Below, piece by piece: positions 1 to 7,515 of a stretch of DNA of 64,000 bases. A program made the translations under genes and the position numbers. The notes beneath the pieces were generated by a model. It ran no database searches and was not told the origin of the DNA. It saw only the letters and a program-made list of their open reading frames with translations. The stretch is from positions 7,484,001 through 7,548,000 of the forward strand of contig NZ_CP064689.1 in the NCBI RefSeq assembly GCF_023100945.1, in the 5' to 3' direction. The DNA is from Bradyrhizobium sp. 200. GTDB lineage: Bacteria > Pseudomonadota > Alphaproteobacteria > Rhizobiales > Xanthobacteraceae. Position 1 is the first letter of the stretch. Every line of letters starts with the position of its first letter.

Positions 1-368
1 GCGGTCACGCTTCGCATGAGTTCGTCGGTGTGCAGGCTGCCTTTCATCAGCATCTCGCCCTTGGCCGCGTGAATGAGTTCAACCGCCTTTGCCGCGGCAG
101 CCTCGCTGTGAGGGGCATCGACCAGCTCAAATGCGCCGATCTCGATACCGTGCTTGAACGCAACCGCCCTGATTTTTCCCGATGGTCCGACAAGTACAGG
201 CTTTATGATGCCCGCCTCCGCTGCATCGGCTACGCCGCGCAGCGAGCCTTCATCGCATGGATGCACGACAATGGTCGTCGCCGCCGGGATCGCTTTGGCT
301 GCTGCGATGAGGCGATCGTATTTCGCGCCGGGTCTGGCTTCGCCCGCTTCGATGGATGCAATGCCCAT
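1..368 (-). CDS. pta: Phosphate acetyltransferase (or bifunctional enoyl-CoA hydratase/phosphate acetyltransferase), N-terminal part, cut by window edge
   Basis: Translating the minus strand from an ATG at 366-368 gives an open frame running off the window edge, about 122 residues. It begins MGIASIEAGEARPGAKYDRL and continues with PAATTIVVHPCDEGSLRG and GIIKPVLVGPSGKI, the start of the phosphotransacetylase fold. Family role: acetyl-CoA + phosphate to acetyl phosphate + CoA, in acetate overflow or energy metabolism. A GGAGAG ribosome site lies just upstream. The gene starts 30 bp after the DUF3141 gene on the same strand, so the two probably share a transcript driven from the FixK-type box at 2650-2663. 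The C-terminus, and any acetate kinase beyond it, cannot be seen. Confidence 0.8.
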   Translation of the reverse strand, partial: MGIASIEAGEARPGAKYDRLIAAAKAIPAATTIVVHPCDEGSLRGVADAAEAGIIKPVLVGPSGKIRAVAFKHGIEIGAFELVDAPHSEAAAAKAVELIHAAKGEMLMKGSLHTDELMRSVT

Positions 369-398
369 ATCCAACTCTCCGATCAACCGGACAAAGGC

Positions 399-2588
399 CT
401 AAGACGCCTTAGCCCGCGATTTTCCGGCAAGACCGAACAATTCGCTCACGCGATCGAACCGCTTGGCTGTTTCGCCGGATATTTCCGCACTCGCGGACAG
501 CACGCCGCGGATGGCCTCCAGCCCGGCGCGCCGCTCGCCTTCGTCAGGCGGAAGCAATCTGGGGATGGCGGCGAGGCTCGCCTCCGGCTCAAGCAGCAGC
601 ATAAAGAATTGCTCGCGCACGATCTGCTTGAACTGTGCAAGCGTCAGCCGCGAGCCTGCGTCGTTCGCGCGAGCCCGCCGCAATGCCTCGAGGCTCCGCT
701 CGTCCACCATTCCGCGCGAACTTCCGACATAGACCAGGCCGCGAATGACGCACTCCCTGAGACCGCCGCTGCCGACCTGCGATTTGAGCTCGGCGATGCG
801 CGCCTCCAGGCGCTTGCGGTGTTCCGGCGACATCTGCGGCTTTGGCGAGACTTCGGCATCCGGCGTGACGCCGACGGCGGCCTGCACGGCAGGAGATCCG
901 TAGATGCCGAGAAAGAGAGCTTCACTAAATGCTTCCTGAGTGTCGCGCCATTTATCGAGGACATCGACGATGTTCTTCGAGACGGTCTCCTGGAGCTTGA
1001 CGAACGGATTGTCCTTTGCTGCCGGCTTGCGCTGCTCGCGAATCTTGTCGGCAGCTCTCGTGACGCCCTTCATGGCGACGGTATCGCCTCCAAAGGCCTC
1101 GTAGGAAACGCGCAAGGGATGCCATTGGCGCATCCACTCGGCCATTCGGGGCGTAACCGCCGCGCGGACCCACGGCTGCACGAACTTCCGGTAATTCCTC
1201 AGATTGATTTCGGAAACGCGTGCGGCCGTCGCAAACCGCCGTTCATCTTCGGCCGTATTGCCGCCCATGGCCCTGATATCGTCCAGCGTGCGCCGTTCGC
1301 ACCGCATGATCCACTTTCCACCGGCAAGATCGGCATTAGCCGTGTCGGCGGATTTGGCTTCGAACGTTGCCTCGTACAGTCCGGGCGGCAACACGTCGAT
1401 CAGGTCGATGTTGCTTGAGAACTCACTGTGTTCCTTCTTGGCGACGCCTCCGGAGACGAAGATTCCGAGATGGCCGACGGTCTCGTGAACGGTATAGACG
1501 ATGGTTTGCCCGTACGCCCGGATCTCGTCGACATCGCTGTAGAGATCGAGAATCCAGCCGAGCGCCTGCTGCGGCGGCGTGATGTTGTCACCCTTTGAAC
1601 AAAACACCACGATCGGCGAACTGATGTTCCGAAGGTCGACGACCCGGCCGTCCGAGGTCTTGATGCGTCCGGCGGCGAGGTTGTTGCCGACGAACAGCTC
1701 GTCGACAATGAACTGGATTTCCTCGGCGTTCAAATTGACATGGCCGCCCCACCAGCGCTCGAATTCGAGATAGCGATCCGCTTCGCTGTCGACTTTCGAA
1801 TAGACGTTGTACTGCTTGGTCCAGAGCGTGTTCGAGGGGTTCATGTTCTCGAAGTTCTGGACAAGCCACGCCCCGTCGAACTTGCCGCCGCCGAGGTCGC
1901 TGGTCAGCGCGGTCAGCCAGCTTCCGCCGAGCAGGCCGCCCGAATAGCGCATCGGATTCTTGCCGCGGACGCCAGCCCAGTAGGACAACGGCGCGCCGGC
2001 GATGATCAGCGGGCCGAACAGTTCCGGCCGCAGCGAGGCAAGGATCATGACCGCCCAGCCGGCCTGGCAGTTGCCGATCACGCACGGCTTGCCGTCCGCT
2101 TCCGGATGCAGGGCGATGACCTTCTCGATAAAGACGGCCTCGGCTCTCGCGATGTCCTCGATGGTCTGACCGGGCATCGGCTCGGGCAGGAAGCCGATAA
2201 AGTAGCATGGATGGCCGGCTTTCATTGCCACGCCAATCTCGCTGTCGGCCTTGAAGCCGCCGATTCCCGGCCCGTGACCCGCACGAGGATCGATCACCAC
2301 GAACGGACGGCGCTTGTTATCGATCGCCACGCCGCTTGGCGGAGCAACGCTTACCAGCGCGTAGTTGACCGGCCGCGGAAGAGTTCTGCCGTCGGCGATC
2401 AATTCGACTTCATAGTTGAGGACATGAGGCGCCGTTTCGGCGATATGTTCGCGGTATTGCAGTCCGCGCTGGCGCATGACATCGAGGAACAGCACACTGC
2501 GCTGCCCGGTATCGACCAGATATTCGAGGCCGGATGCAAAGAGCCCCGGAAGCGCCTCGCCAGAGATGGCCGGCTTGTCGGTAGGCAT
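399..2588 (-). CDS. DUF3141 domain protein (PhaC-like alpha/beta hydrolase fold)
   Basis: 729-residue protein starting MPTDKPAISGEALPGLFASG. The middle carries an alpha/beta-hydrolase pattern: the nucleophile-elbow-like GNCQAGWA (Cys where lipases have Ser, as in PHA synthases) and a late VGHLGIFVSGG segment resembling the catalytic His region of PhaC. The C-terminal ~250 residues are helical and charged. This matches DUF3141, whose biochemical role is not established to my knowledge. The open frame continues upstream of 2588, but that part runs antisense through the AI-2E gene and is low-complexity, so I start at ATG 2588, which has a GAGAG just upstream. It probably forms an operon with the downstream pta gene and is preceded by a FixK-type box. 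Confidence 0.85.
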   Translation of the reverse strand: MPTDKPAISGEALPGLFASGLEYLVDTGQRSVLFLDVMRQRGLQYREHIAETAPHVLNYEVELIADGRTLPRPVNYALVSVAPPSGVAIDNKRRPFVVIDPRAGHGPGIGGFKADSEIGVAMKAGHPCYFIGFLPEPMPGQTIEDIARAEAVFIEKVIALHPEADGKPCVIGNCQAGWAVMILASLRPELFGPLIIAGAPLSYWAGVRGKNPMRYSGGLLGGSWLTALTSDLGGGKFDGAWLVQNFENMNPSNTLWTKQYNVYSKVDSEADRYLEFERWWGGHVNLNAEEIQFIVDELFVGNNLAAGRIKTSDGRVVDLRNISSPIVVFCSKGDNITPPQQALGWILDLYSDVDEIRAYGQTIVYTVHETVGHLGIFVSGGVAKKEHSEFSSNIDLIDVLPPGLYEATFEAKSADTANADLAGGKWIMRCERRTLDDIRAMGGNTAEDERRFATAARVSEINLRNYRKFVQPWVRAAVTPRMAEWMRQWHPLRVSYEAFGGDTVAMKGVTRAADKIREQRKPAAKDNPFVKLQETVSKNIVDVLDKWRDTQEAFSEALFLGIYGSPAVQAAVGVTPDAEVSPKPQMSPEHRKRLEARIAELKSQVGSGGLRECVIRGLVYVGSSRGMVDERSLEALRRARANDAGSRLTLAQFKQIVREQFFMLLLEPEASLAAIPRLLPPDEGERRAGLEAIRGVLSASAEISGETAKRFDRVSELFGLAGKSRAKAS

Positions 2589-2649
2589 GCTCAAATCTCT
2601 CACTGGTTGCAGCCCTGCATCAGGATCGCGCCCGGGCGGTTCGGGACCA

Positions 2650-2663
2650 TTGACATAGGTCAA
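2650..2663 (-). promoter_or_regulatory. FixK/FNR-type box upstream of DUF3141-pta
   Basis: The sequence TTGACATAGGTCAA is a perfect TTGAC-N4-GTCAA dyad and fits the FixK2/FNR consensus TTGAN6TCAA. Its centre is about 68 bp upstream of the DUF3141 start codon. A class II activator site at -41.5 would put the transcript start about 27 bp before the ATG. Two similar boxes occur at 3931-3944 and 6703-6716. Low-oxygen activation of the DUF3141-pta operon is inferred from this match. Confidence 0.7.
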
Positions 2664-2701
2664 GGGAGAACTCTCGTTTGACGCGCAGATGCGTCCAAAC
2701 G

Positions 2702-3823
2702 TTAGGCATCCGCGACGACTTTTTCCGTTCTGGGCTCGGCGCCAGTAGCGGCAGCATCGATCCGCTCTTCGCGGATCCAGGCCATCGTCAATTCCCAGGT
2801 CACCGCCAGGATGATGGGGCCGACGAACAGCCCGAGGATGCCATGCGCCAGCATCCCGCCCAGGACACCGATAAAGATGACAAGCATCGGCGTATTCAGC
2901 CCGCGTCCCATCAGTATCGGTTTGAGGACATTGTCGGCCAACCCCACGACCAGGAGATAGACCGTCAACGGAAGAGCCAGGGCAAAGTCCTTGGTCGCCC
3001 AGATCCATATGATGACGGGAATAAGGATGATTGCCGACCCGATCTGCAGGATTGCGAGAATCAGCACGAGGAAAGCCAGCACGCCCGCATGAGGCACGCC
3101 TGCAAGCTTCAATCCGATGCCGGTCAGCAGCGATTGAAGGATGGCTACGCCGATGACGCCCTGCGCTATCGTGCGTATCGTCAACCCGGCGAGCGCGACA
3201 AAATCCTGGCTGCGCTGGGTAACCAGACGCGCCTGAATACTCTTTATTGCCGCCACGAGGCCCGGACCATAATGGAACAGGAAGCCCGATAGCACCACCG
3301 CCCCGACGAACTTGAGCGTTCCCAACCCGGCGCTGCCGGCAAAGGCAAGCACTGGCCCAGCCAATGGCTTGAGGTGCGGAGCGACTTCCTTGAGCGCGTG
3401 CCTCAGGTTCGTCGAAGCATGATGCCAGAGTTCGTGAATCTGGGTGCCGACGACCGGCCACTCCTTGACGCCCTCAGGAGGTGACGGAATGATCACGGTG
3501 CCGCCGCCGAGCTGGCGAGCAAAGTCTTGCAAGCCATCGACCACCCCGTATCCAAGCCATGTCACCGGTCCAATGACGATCGCAAGATTGATGATCGTGA
3601 TGATCGCGGCCGCGAGCTTCGGCTGATCGCCAAGACGAACCGATAGCCAGTTGTACGGCGGGTACAGGGCCACAGTCAGAACCATGCTCCAGACGAGTAT
3701 GGGGATGAAGGGACGAACAAGAACGAACGACCAGTAAACGAGGAAGGCCAGCAGACCCAGGCGGATCGCTAGCTGGATGATTTCTCCTCCGGACATCGTC
3801 AGTCGAACCACCCTTTGGGCCAT
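2702..3823 (-). CDS. AI-2E family transporter (UPF0118/PerM-like membrane protein)
   Basis: 373 residues from the ATG at 3823 (MAQRVVRLTMSGGEIIQLAI). There are about seven to eight hydrophobic segments, including LGLLAFLVYWSFVLVRPFIP near the N-terminus. A central soluble stretch (residues ~70-150) and a C-terminal hydrophobic block around LVVGLADNVLKPILMGRGLN are typical of the AI-2E exporter / PerM family. The specific substrate is unknown; members include the AI-2 exporter TqsA and Na+/H+-antiporter-like proteins. An in-frame ATG at 3872-3874 would add 17 residues, but 3823 has the better ribosome site (GAGGT about 8 bp before it). It is transcribed divergently from the GNAT gene, with a FixK-type box between them. 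Confidence 0.85.
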   Translation of the reverse strand: MAQRVVRLTMSGGEIIQLAIRLGLLAFLVYWSFVLVRPFIPILVWSMVLTVALYPPYNWLSVRLGDQPKLAAAIITIINLAIVIGPVTWLGYGVVDGLQDFARQLGGGTVIIPSPPEGVKEWPVVGTQIHELWHHASTNLRHALKEVAPHLKPLAGPVLAFAGSAGLGTLKFVGAVVLSGFLFHYGPGLVAAIKSIQARLVTQRSQDFVALAGLTIRTIAQGVIGVAILQSLLTGIGLKLAGVPHAGVLAFLVLILAILQIGSAIILIPVIIWIWATKDFALALPLTVYLLVVGLADNVLKPILMGRGLNTPMLVIFIGVLGGMLAHGILGLFVGPIILAVTWELTMAWIREERIDAAATGAEPRTEKVVADA

Positions 3824-3930
3824 CGTTTCGACCTCGTTGATGCGCGCAGCGACCCCGCCACGGACCGAATGCATCCCGATAGAACTTCGCCTGAAGGCAG
3901 GAGCCTATCGGCGATCGCCGAAGCTTGCGC

Positions 3931-3944
3931 TTGATCCAGATCAA
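3931..3944. promoter_or_regulatory. FixK/FNR-type box in the AI-2E / GNAT divergent promoter
   Basis: TTGATCCAGATCAA is a perfect TTGAT-N4-ATCAA palindrome, the canonical FNR/Anr/FixK site. Its centre is about 71 bp upstream of the preferred GNAT start (4009) and about 114 bp upstream of the AI-2E start (3823). It could therefore activate either or both divergent genes. Confidence 0.75.
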
Positions 3945-4008
3945 ACGACGGCACGCAAAGCTCGTTCTGACTGGTCAAGTGCACTGCCGGAGCCGGGGAG
4001 CTTCTGTC

Positions 4009-4530
4009 ATGCCTGACGCCGCCGAATATTCGGTCCGCGAGCATCTTCGCGACGATCGTCCAATCACGATCCGCGCGCTTCGTCCGGGTGACCGGGATGA
4101 GATGCTCGTGGCAATCGGACGGACCAGCACGCAATCGCTGCAACGGCGTTTCTTCGCACCAAAGAAGGGCTTTTCCGAGCGGGAAATGGCCTTCTTCCTC
4201 GATATCGACTTCGAATCCCACGTCGCCATCGTCGCGGAAACCGCCGAGGATGGACGCTCGGTCATCGCCGGGGGCGGACGCTATATCGTTATCCAGCCGG
4301 GCAAGGCGGAGATCGCTTTCGTCGTGGTCGACGCCTATCAGGGCCAGGGTATCGGGACGATCCTGATGCGGCATCTCGCTATCCTGGCGCGCGACGCAGG
4401 CCTCAAGGAACTGGTCGCGGAAGTGCTGCCCGGGAACACCGCCATGCTGAAACTGTTCAAGAAGTTCGGCTTCCGGTCCGGCTCGAAAGGATCGCCTCAG
4501 GTGATCCACCTGACGCTGCAACTGCCTTGA
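4009..4530 (+). CDS. GNAT family N-acetyltransferase
   Basis: 173 residues from ATG 4009 (MPDAAEYSVREHLRDDRPIT). A GGGGAG ribosome site lies about 9 bp before this start; the frame could be extended to 3925, but the added peptide is basic and has no ribosome site. The acetyl-CoA pyrophosphate-binding loop QGQGIGTILM is present at about residues 110-120, followed by a helix and the NTAMLKLFKKFGF segment typical of motif A/B. The sequence resembles the small GNAT domains found at the end of Pat-type protein acetyltransferases (RALRPGDRDEMLVAI near the N-terminus). Target unknown; protein lysine acetylation is plausible given the nearby acetyl-phosphate gene, but this is inference. Confidence 0.85.
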   Translation: MPDAAEYSVREHLRDDRPITIRALRPGDRDEMLVAIGRTSTQSLQRRFFAPKKGFSEREMAFFLDIDFESHVAIVAETAEDGRSVIAGGGRYIVIQPGKAEIAFVVVDAYQGQGIGTILMRHLAILARDAGLKELVAEVLPGNTAMLKLFKKFGFRSGSKGSPQVIHLTLQLP

Positions 4531-4557
4531 GCGCGAAGGATCCAGGTGGAGTTGGCG

Positions 4558-4836
4558 TTACCGCAACCCGAGCAGCGAGCGGCGATAGCCGTTAGCGCGT
4601 GCTTCCTCCCGGCACACAAAACTTCCGGTAGGGCCGCGTCTATACCGTCGTTGCCGCTTCGAGTAATAGATTCCCTTGCCGAGATCGAGCCAGACGACCA
4701 CGTCTGCGCGGCAATGTCGCTGCGCCTGCGCTTCATAACGGAACGGGGTGAGCGGATTCGCAAAGGCGCCGGTGGCACCACCGGCAATGATCGAAACTGC
4801 TATCGCGCCCGCAGGCCACACCCGGAAACTTCGCAT
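4558..4836 (-). CDS. Small secreted hypothetical protein
   Basis: 92 residues from ATG 4836 (MRSFRVWPAGAIAVSIIAGG). The N-terminus is a signal peptide ending near GAFANP. The mature part carries the pattern AQRHCRADVVVWLDLGKGIYYSKRQ followed by a Cys in SFVCREEARANGYR. I recognise this HCxxDxVVWL...GxYxxKGxR...C layout from small periplasmic proteins that recur in Bradyrhizobium genomes; two Cys residues could form a disulfide. Function is unknown. An in-frame GTG at 4875 would extend the start but spoil the signal peptide. The gene lies convergent to the GNAT gene. Confidence 0.65.
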   Translation of the reverse strand: MRSFRVWPAGAIAVSIIAGGATGAFANPLTPFRYEAQAQRHCRADVVVWLDLGKGIYYSKRQRRYRRGPTGSFVCREEARANGYRRSLLGLR

Positions 4837-5092
4837 CGAAAAACTGTCTGCCTTTGACCGACGAAATGATCGCACCAGTTCGATCGAAAAACAACCGCCT
4901 CTGTCCGCTATACAATTCAGCGGCGCGGAAGAGCGTCAGAAGACGTCCCGCGCCGCCTGAATATCGCGACAAACGACTGCTTGGCGACCACGCTACCGAA
5001 GGATGAAGAATATCGACCTCAATGATCACGCATTTGTACTGGGGTACAGTACCCGCCGGGAACGTCCTGATCCCTGAATCGCGCGAGCCTGG

Positions 5093-5308
5093 CTATGCCA
5101 GGATCAGGAACACCCGCGACGACTGCTCGCGCAAATTCGCCGTGATGCCGAAGCTGATTTTCTCTTCGGCGGCGCCGAGGCTTTCCCCTTTCGACAGGCG
5201 GGACCAGTTATCCGCCTCGGCCATCCAAAGACCTCGGTTTGCCGGTTCACGCCGGGCGAGCTCTCTGCACAGCGACGCGCGTAACTCAAACTCCGACTGA
5301 CCACCCAT
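5093..5308 (-). CDS. Small hypothetical protein, Bradyrhizobium-type
   Basis: 71 residues, MGGQSEFELRASLCRELARREPANRGLWMAEADNWSRLSK and onwards, with no signal peptide or membrane segment. A strong AGGGGG ribosome site lies about 5 bp before ATG 5308. The amphipathic helical composition (repeated R/L/A/E/W) resembles short helical proteins I have seen annotated only as hypothetical in Bradyrhizobium. It lies between the Ca2+/H+ antiporter (ends 5340) and the 4558-4836 gene on the same strand. No function can be assigned. Confidence 0.6.
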   Translation of the reverse strand: MGGQSEFELRASLCRELARREPANRGLWMAEADNWSRLSKGESLGAAEEKISFGITANLREQSSRVFLILA

Positions 5309-5339
5309 TGCCGCCCCCTGCCTGAGGGAGAAATTATTG

Positions 5340-6542
5340 TCACGAATTTACGACGAACGCCCGGCCCGGACTATTGCCCCAATGGTCAATGTCCCAACGG
5401 GCAGATGACGCCGCCTCCGCGGCTGCGATCGATGCATGCTTATTTTCGCCCTGTGTCCGGGGCGGCAACAGGTAAAGCGTCATGGCAAAGATCAGGTACA
5501 CCATCAGCACGAGCACGCCGACAAACCATGCCGAGCGGCCACTGTTGGTCACCAGCGACGCGGTCATGGTCGCGATCAGCATCATGACCACCGCGCCCGG
5601 CCAGAATTGCAGGCTCATCGGCTCCGGTCCGAGGACGTAGCTCAGCAGTACCAGGACAGGAGCGACAAAGAGCGCGATCTGGGAAGCGCTCCCCAGCGCG
5701 ATGCCCACGCTCAGGTCCAGCCGGTTCTTGCGTGCGCCGGAAAAGGCCGAGGCCATTTCCGCAGCACCACCCACCAGCGCAACGACAATGAAGCCAACGA
5801 AGGCCGAACTCATCCCAAACGTCAGCGCCGCATGCTGTACCGACTCGACGAAGATCTCGCTCACCAGCGCGACCAGTACGGTGACGCCGGCCAGCGTCGC
5901 AAGCGCCAACCCCATGGGCCAGGGCGCTTCGCCGGCCTCGGCGTGGCCCGCCCCGCCGAACAAGTCGCGATGGGTCTTGAGCGAGAACAGCAGGCCGAGG
6001 CCATAGGCCGCGATGAGCAGCAAAGACAGGCCGATGCTCAACTTCTCGGTAAACTCCAATTCGGCCGCAGAATCGGCTTTGGAGATCGCTGAAGGAACCA
6101 GGATCCCGATCGTCGCCAGGAAGAGCAGGCTCGCCTGCAGCCGGGCGCTGCCCCGGTCGTATTCCTGCACATGGTGCCTCAGCCCGCCGAGCAGAAATGA
6201 CATGCCGAGCATGAACAACGTGTTGGTGACGATCGCGCCTGCGATCGATGCCTTCACCAAGGTATATTGCCCGGCATGCAGCGCCGTCAGCGCGATGACG
6301 AGTTCTGTCAGGTTACCGAGCGTGGCGTTGAGCAGGCCTCCAACGGTGTCGCCCGTCTTGGCCGCGACAGATTCGGTGGCGTGACTCAGCAGACCGGCGA
6401 GCGGCACAATGGCCAGGACCGACAGCACGAACAGCAGCGTGTGCGCGTCCGGCTTGATGCTTTGCGCGACGAACAGCACGGGCACGAACGCCAGTAGCCA
6501 CAGCAGCGGATTGTGCCGGATTTCCCTGAGCAATGGATTCAT
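5340..6542 (-). CDS. Calcium:proton antiporter (CaCA superfamily, CAX/ChaA type)
   Basis: 400 residues, MNPLLREIRHNPLLWLLAFV, with about 11 membrane segments. Two inverted-repeat signature motifs mark the CAX family: GNLTELVIALTALHAGQ (around residue 77) and GGAAEMASAFSGARKNRLDL followed by GSASQIALF (around residue 260). The Glu residues in these motifs bind the cation. It exports Ca2+ (possibly also Na+/K+, as ChaA does) against protons across the inner membrane. GAGG sits 8 bp before ATG 6542. A FixK-type box lies about 165 bp upstream of the start, in the shared intergenic region with the TRAP operon. Confidence 0.88.
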   Translation of the reverse strand: MNPLLREIRHNPLLWLLAFVPVLFVAQSIKPDAHTLLFVLSVLAIVPLAGLLSHATESVAAKTGDTVGGLLNATLGNLTELVIALTALHAGQYTLVKASIAGAIVTNTLFMLGMSFLLGGLRHHVQEYDRGSARLQASLLFLATIGILVPSAISKADSAAELEFTEKLSIGLSLLLIAAYGLGLLFSLKTHRDLFGGAGHAEAGEAPWPMGLALATLAGVTVLVALVSEIFVESVQHAALTFGMSSAFVGFIVVALVGGAAEMASAFSGARKNRLDLSVGIALGSASQIALFVAPVLVLLSYVLGPEPMSLQFWPGAVVMMLIATMTASLVTNSGRSAWFVGVLVLMVYLIFAMTLYLLPPRTQGENKHASIAAAEAASSARWDIDHWGNSPGRAFVVNS

Positions 6543-6702
6543 GGATGCCTCATCGCCTTCCGACGCAGTCGATGGCGCAGGCCTGATGAGTGCCTGCGGT
6601 CACGTCGCTGGGTATCGGACGCGCCCGCACGGTGTTCGAGCAGTTCATTGCAACCTCCGCTCACTCGGAATCGCAAAACTGCCCCTTGTTGCGACTGGCC
6701 AT

Positions 6703-6716
6703 TTGATTCAGGTCAA
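6703..6716. promoter_or_regulatory. FixK/FNR-type box between antiporter and TRAP genes
   Basis: TTGATTCAGGTCAA fits TTGAN6TCAA with one mismatch from a perfect dyad (TTGAT/GTCAA). It lies about 167 bp from the antiporter start and about 260 bp from the TRAP start. If it works in the class II position, it implies a long leader on whichever gene it serves; the antiporter is the nearer candidate. Confidence 0.55.
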
Positions 6717-6921
6717 GGATGGCTGCGCCTGCAGGGTCGCGCCCGCGTCCGCTAAGGCCGCCACGCCCGAGGCGGGCGCAGCCGGACGATTTGCCTGCCC
6801 ACCTTGACTGTCCGCGGCAACTCCGAAAACCTGCCTTCTTGGGGACTGAGTTCAGTGATCCGCCTGCGGCCGGGCCGGGATCGATAGGCTCTTTCCGGGA
6901 GAGAGCGGTTACGGAAGTGGT

Positions 6922-6949
6922 ACGCCTATTGCTTCCGGGCAATAGGCGT
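6922..6949. promoter_or_regulatory. 11-bp perfect inverted repeat before TRAP operon (operator or leader hairpin)
   Basis: Arms ACGCCTATTGC (6922-6932) and GCAATAGGCGT (6939-6949) are separated by TTCCGG. The element ends 3 bp before the purine-rich ribosome site (AGGGGAAGGA) of the TRAP small permease gene. It may be an operator for an unlinked regulator or a hairpin that controls access to the ribosome site. No TRAP regulator gene is adjacent. Confidence 0.6.
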
Positions 6950-6968
6950 GCGAGGGGAAGGACACAGT

Positions 6969-7514
6969 ATGATCCGCGTGTTTCTTGATCGAATCTACCT
7001 TTTCTCCGGCTATCTCGCCGGACTTTTCCTCATCGCGATTTTCGTGCTGATGATGCTGCTGTCGGCTGGCCGGCCGCTTGGCCTCAATATTCCGGCGGGC
7101 GATGATTTCATCTCCTGGTGCATGGCGGCGACGGCCTTCCTGGGGCTCGCACACACATTCAAACACGGCGAGATGATCCGTGTCGGCCTCTTGATCGACC
7201 GCCTCGGCGACAACGTTCGCCATTATGTCGAGATCGTCGCGCTCCTCGTCGGCGTCGGCTTCATCGGCTTCTTCGCGTGGCATGCCGCGATCATGACGTG
7301 GCAGTCATGGAAATTTTCCGACATTTCGCAAGGCGTCATCGCGGTGCCGCTGTGGATTCCGCAGCTCGGCTACAGCGGCGGCCTCGTGATTCTTTTCATC
7401 GCCTTTGTGGATGAGCTGGTCCATGTCCTGCGCGGTTTCGCGCCGCGCTACGAATTGCCGAAACCGCAGAGCGCCGAGGAAATCGTCGAGCGCGCCATGC
7501 AGAGCGGGGTCTGA
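6969..7514 (+). CDS. dctQ: TRAP transporter small permease subunit (DctQ family)
   Basis: 181 residues from ATG 6969 (MIRVFLDRIYLFSGYLAGLF), preceded by a strong AGGGGAAGGA ribosome site; the frame is open upstream to 6948 but without a better start. Four hydrophobic segments, with GDDFISWCMAATAFLGLAHTF between the first two, match the DctQ four-helix module. This module pairs with DctM in the inner membrane to form the Na+-driven TRAP carrier. The stop codon is 1 bp from the dctM start, so the genes are co-translated. Substrate unknown. Confidence 0.88.
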   Translation: MIRVFLDRIYLFSGYLAGLFLIAIFVLMMLLSAGRPLGLNIPAGDDFISWCMAATAFLGLAHTFKHGEMIRVGLLIDRLGDNVRHYVEIVALLVGVGFIGFFAWHAAIMTWQSWKFSDISQGVIAVPLWIPQLGYSGGLVILFIAFVDELVHVLRGFAPRYELPKPQSAEEIVERAMQSGV

Positions 7515-7515
7515 C

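Larger units (their letters stand above)
6543..6968. other. 426-bp divergent intergenic region (antiporter / TRAP operon)
   Basis: No convincing gene is present. Short open frames here are Arg/Pro/Ala-rich and lack ribosome sites. It contains a FixK-type box at 6703-6716 and a long inverted repeat at 6922-6949, and must carry the promoters for both flanking units. Confidence 0.6.

Noticed and set aside
2589..3461. Apparent 290-residue N-terminal extension of the DUF3141 protein
   Set aside because: It runs antisense through the AI-2E gene, is Arg/Gly/Pro-rich low complexity, and the DUF3141 homology begins at the ATG at 2588 with its own ribosome site and upstream FixK box.
6661..6942. 93-residue minus-strand open frame between the antiporter and TRAP genes
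   Set aside because: Low-complexity, no ribosome site, and it spans both the FixK-type box and the inverted repeat; more likely regulatory DNA.
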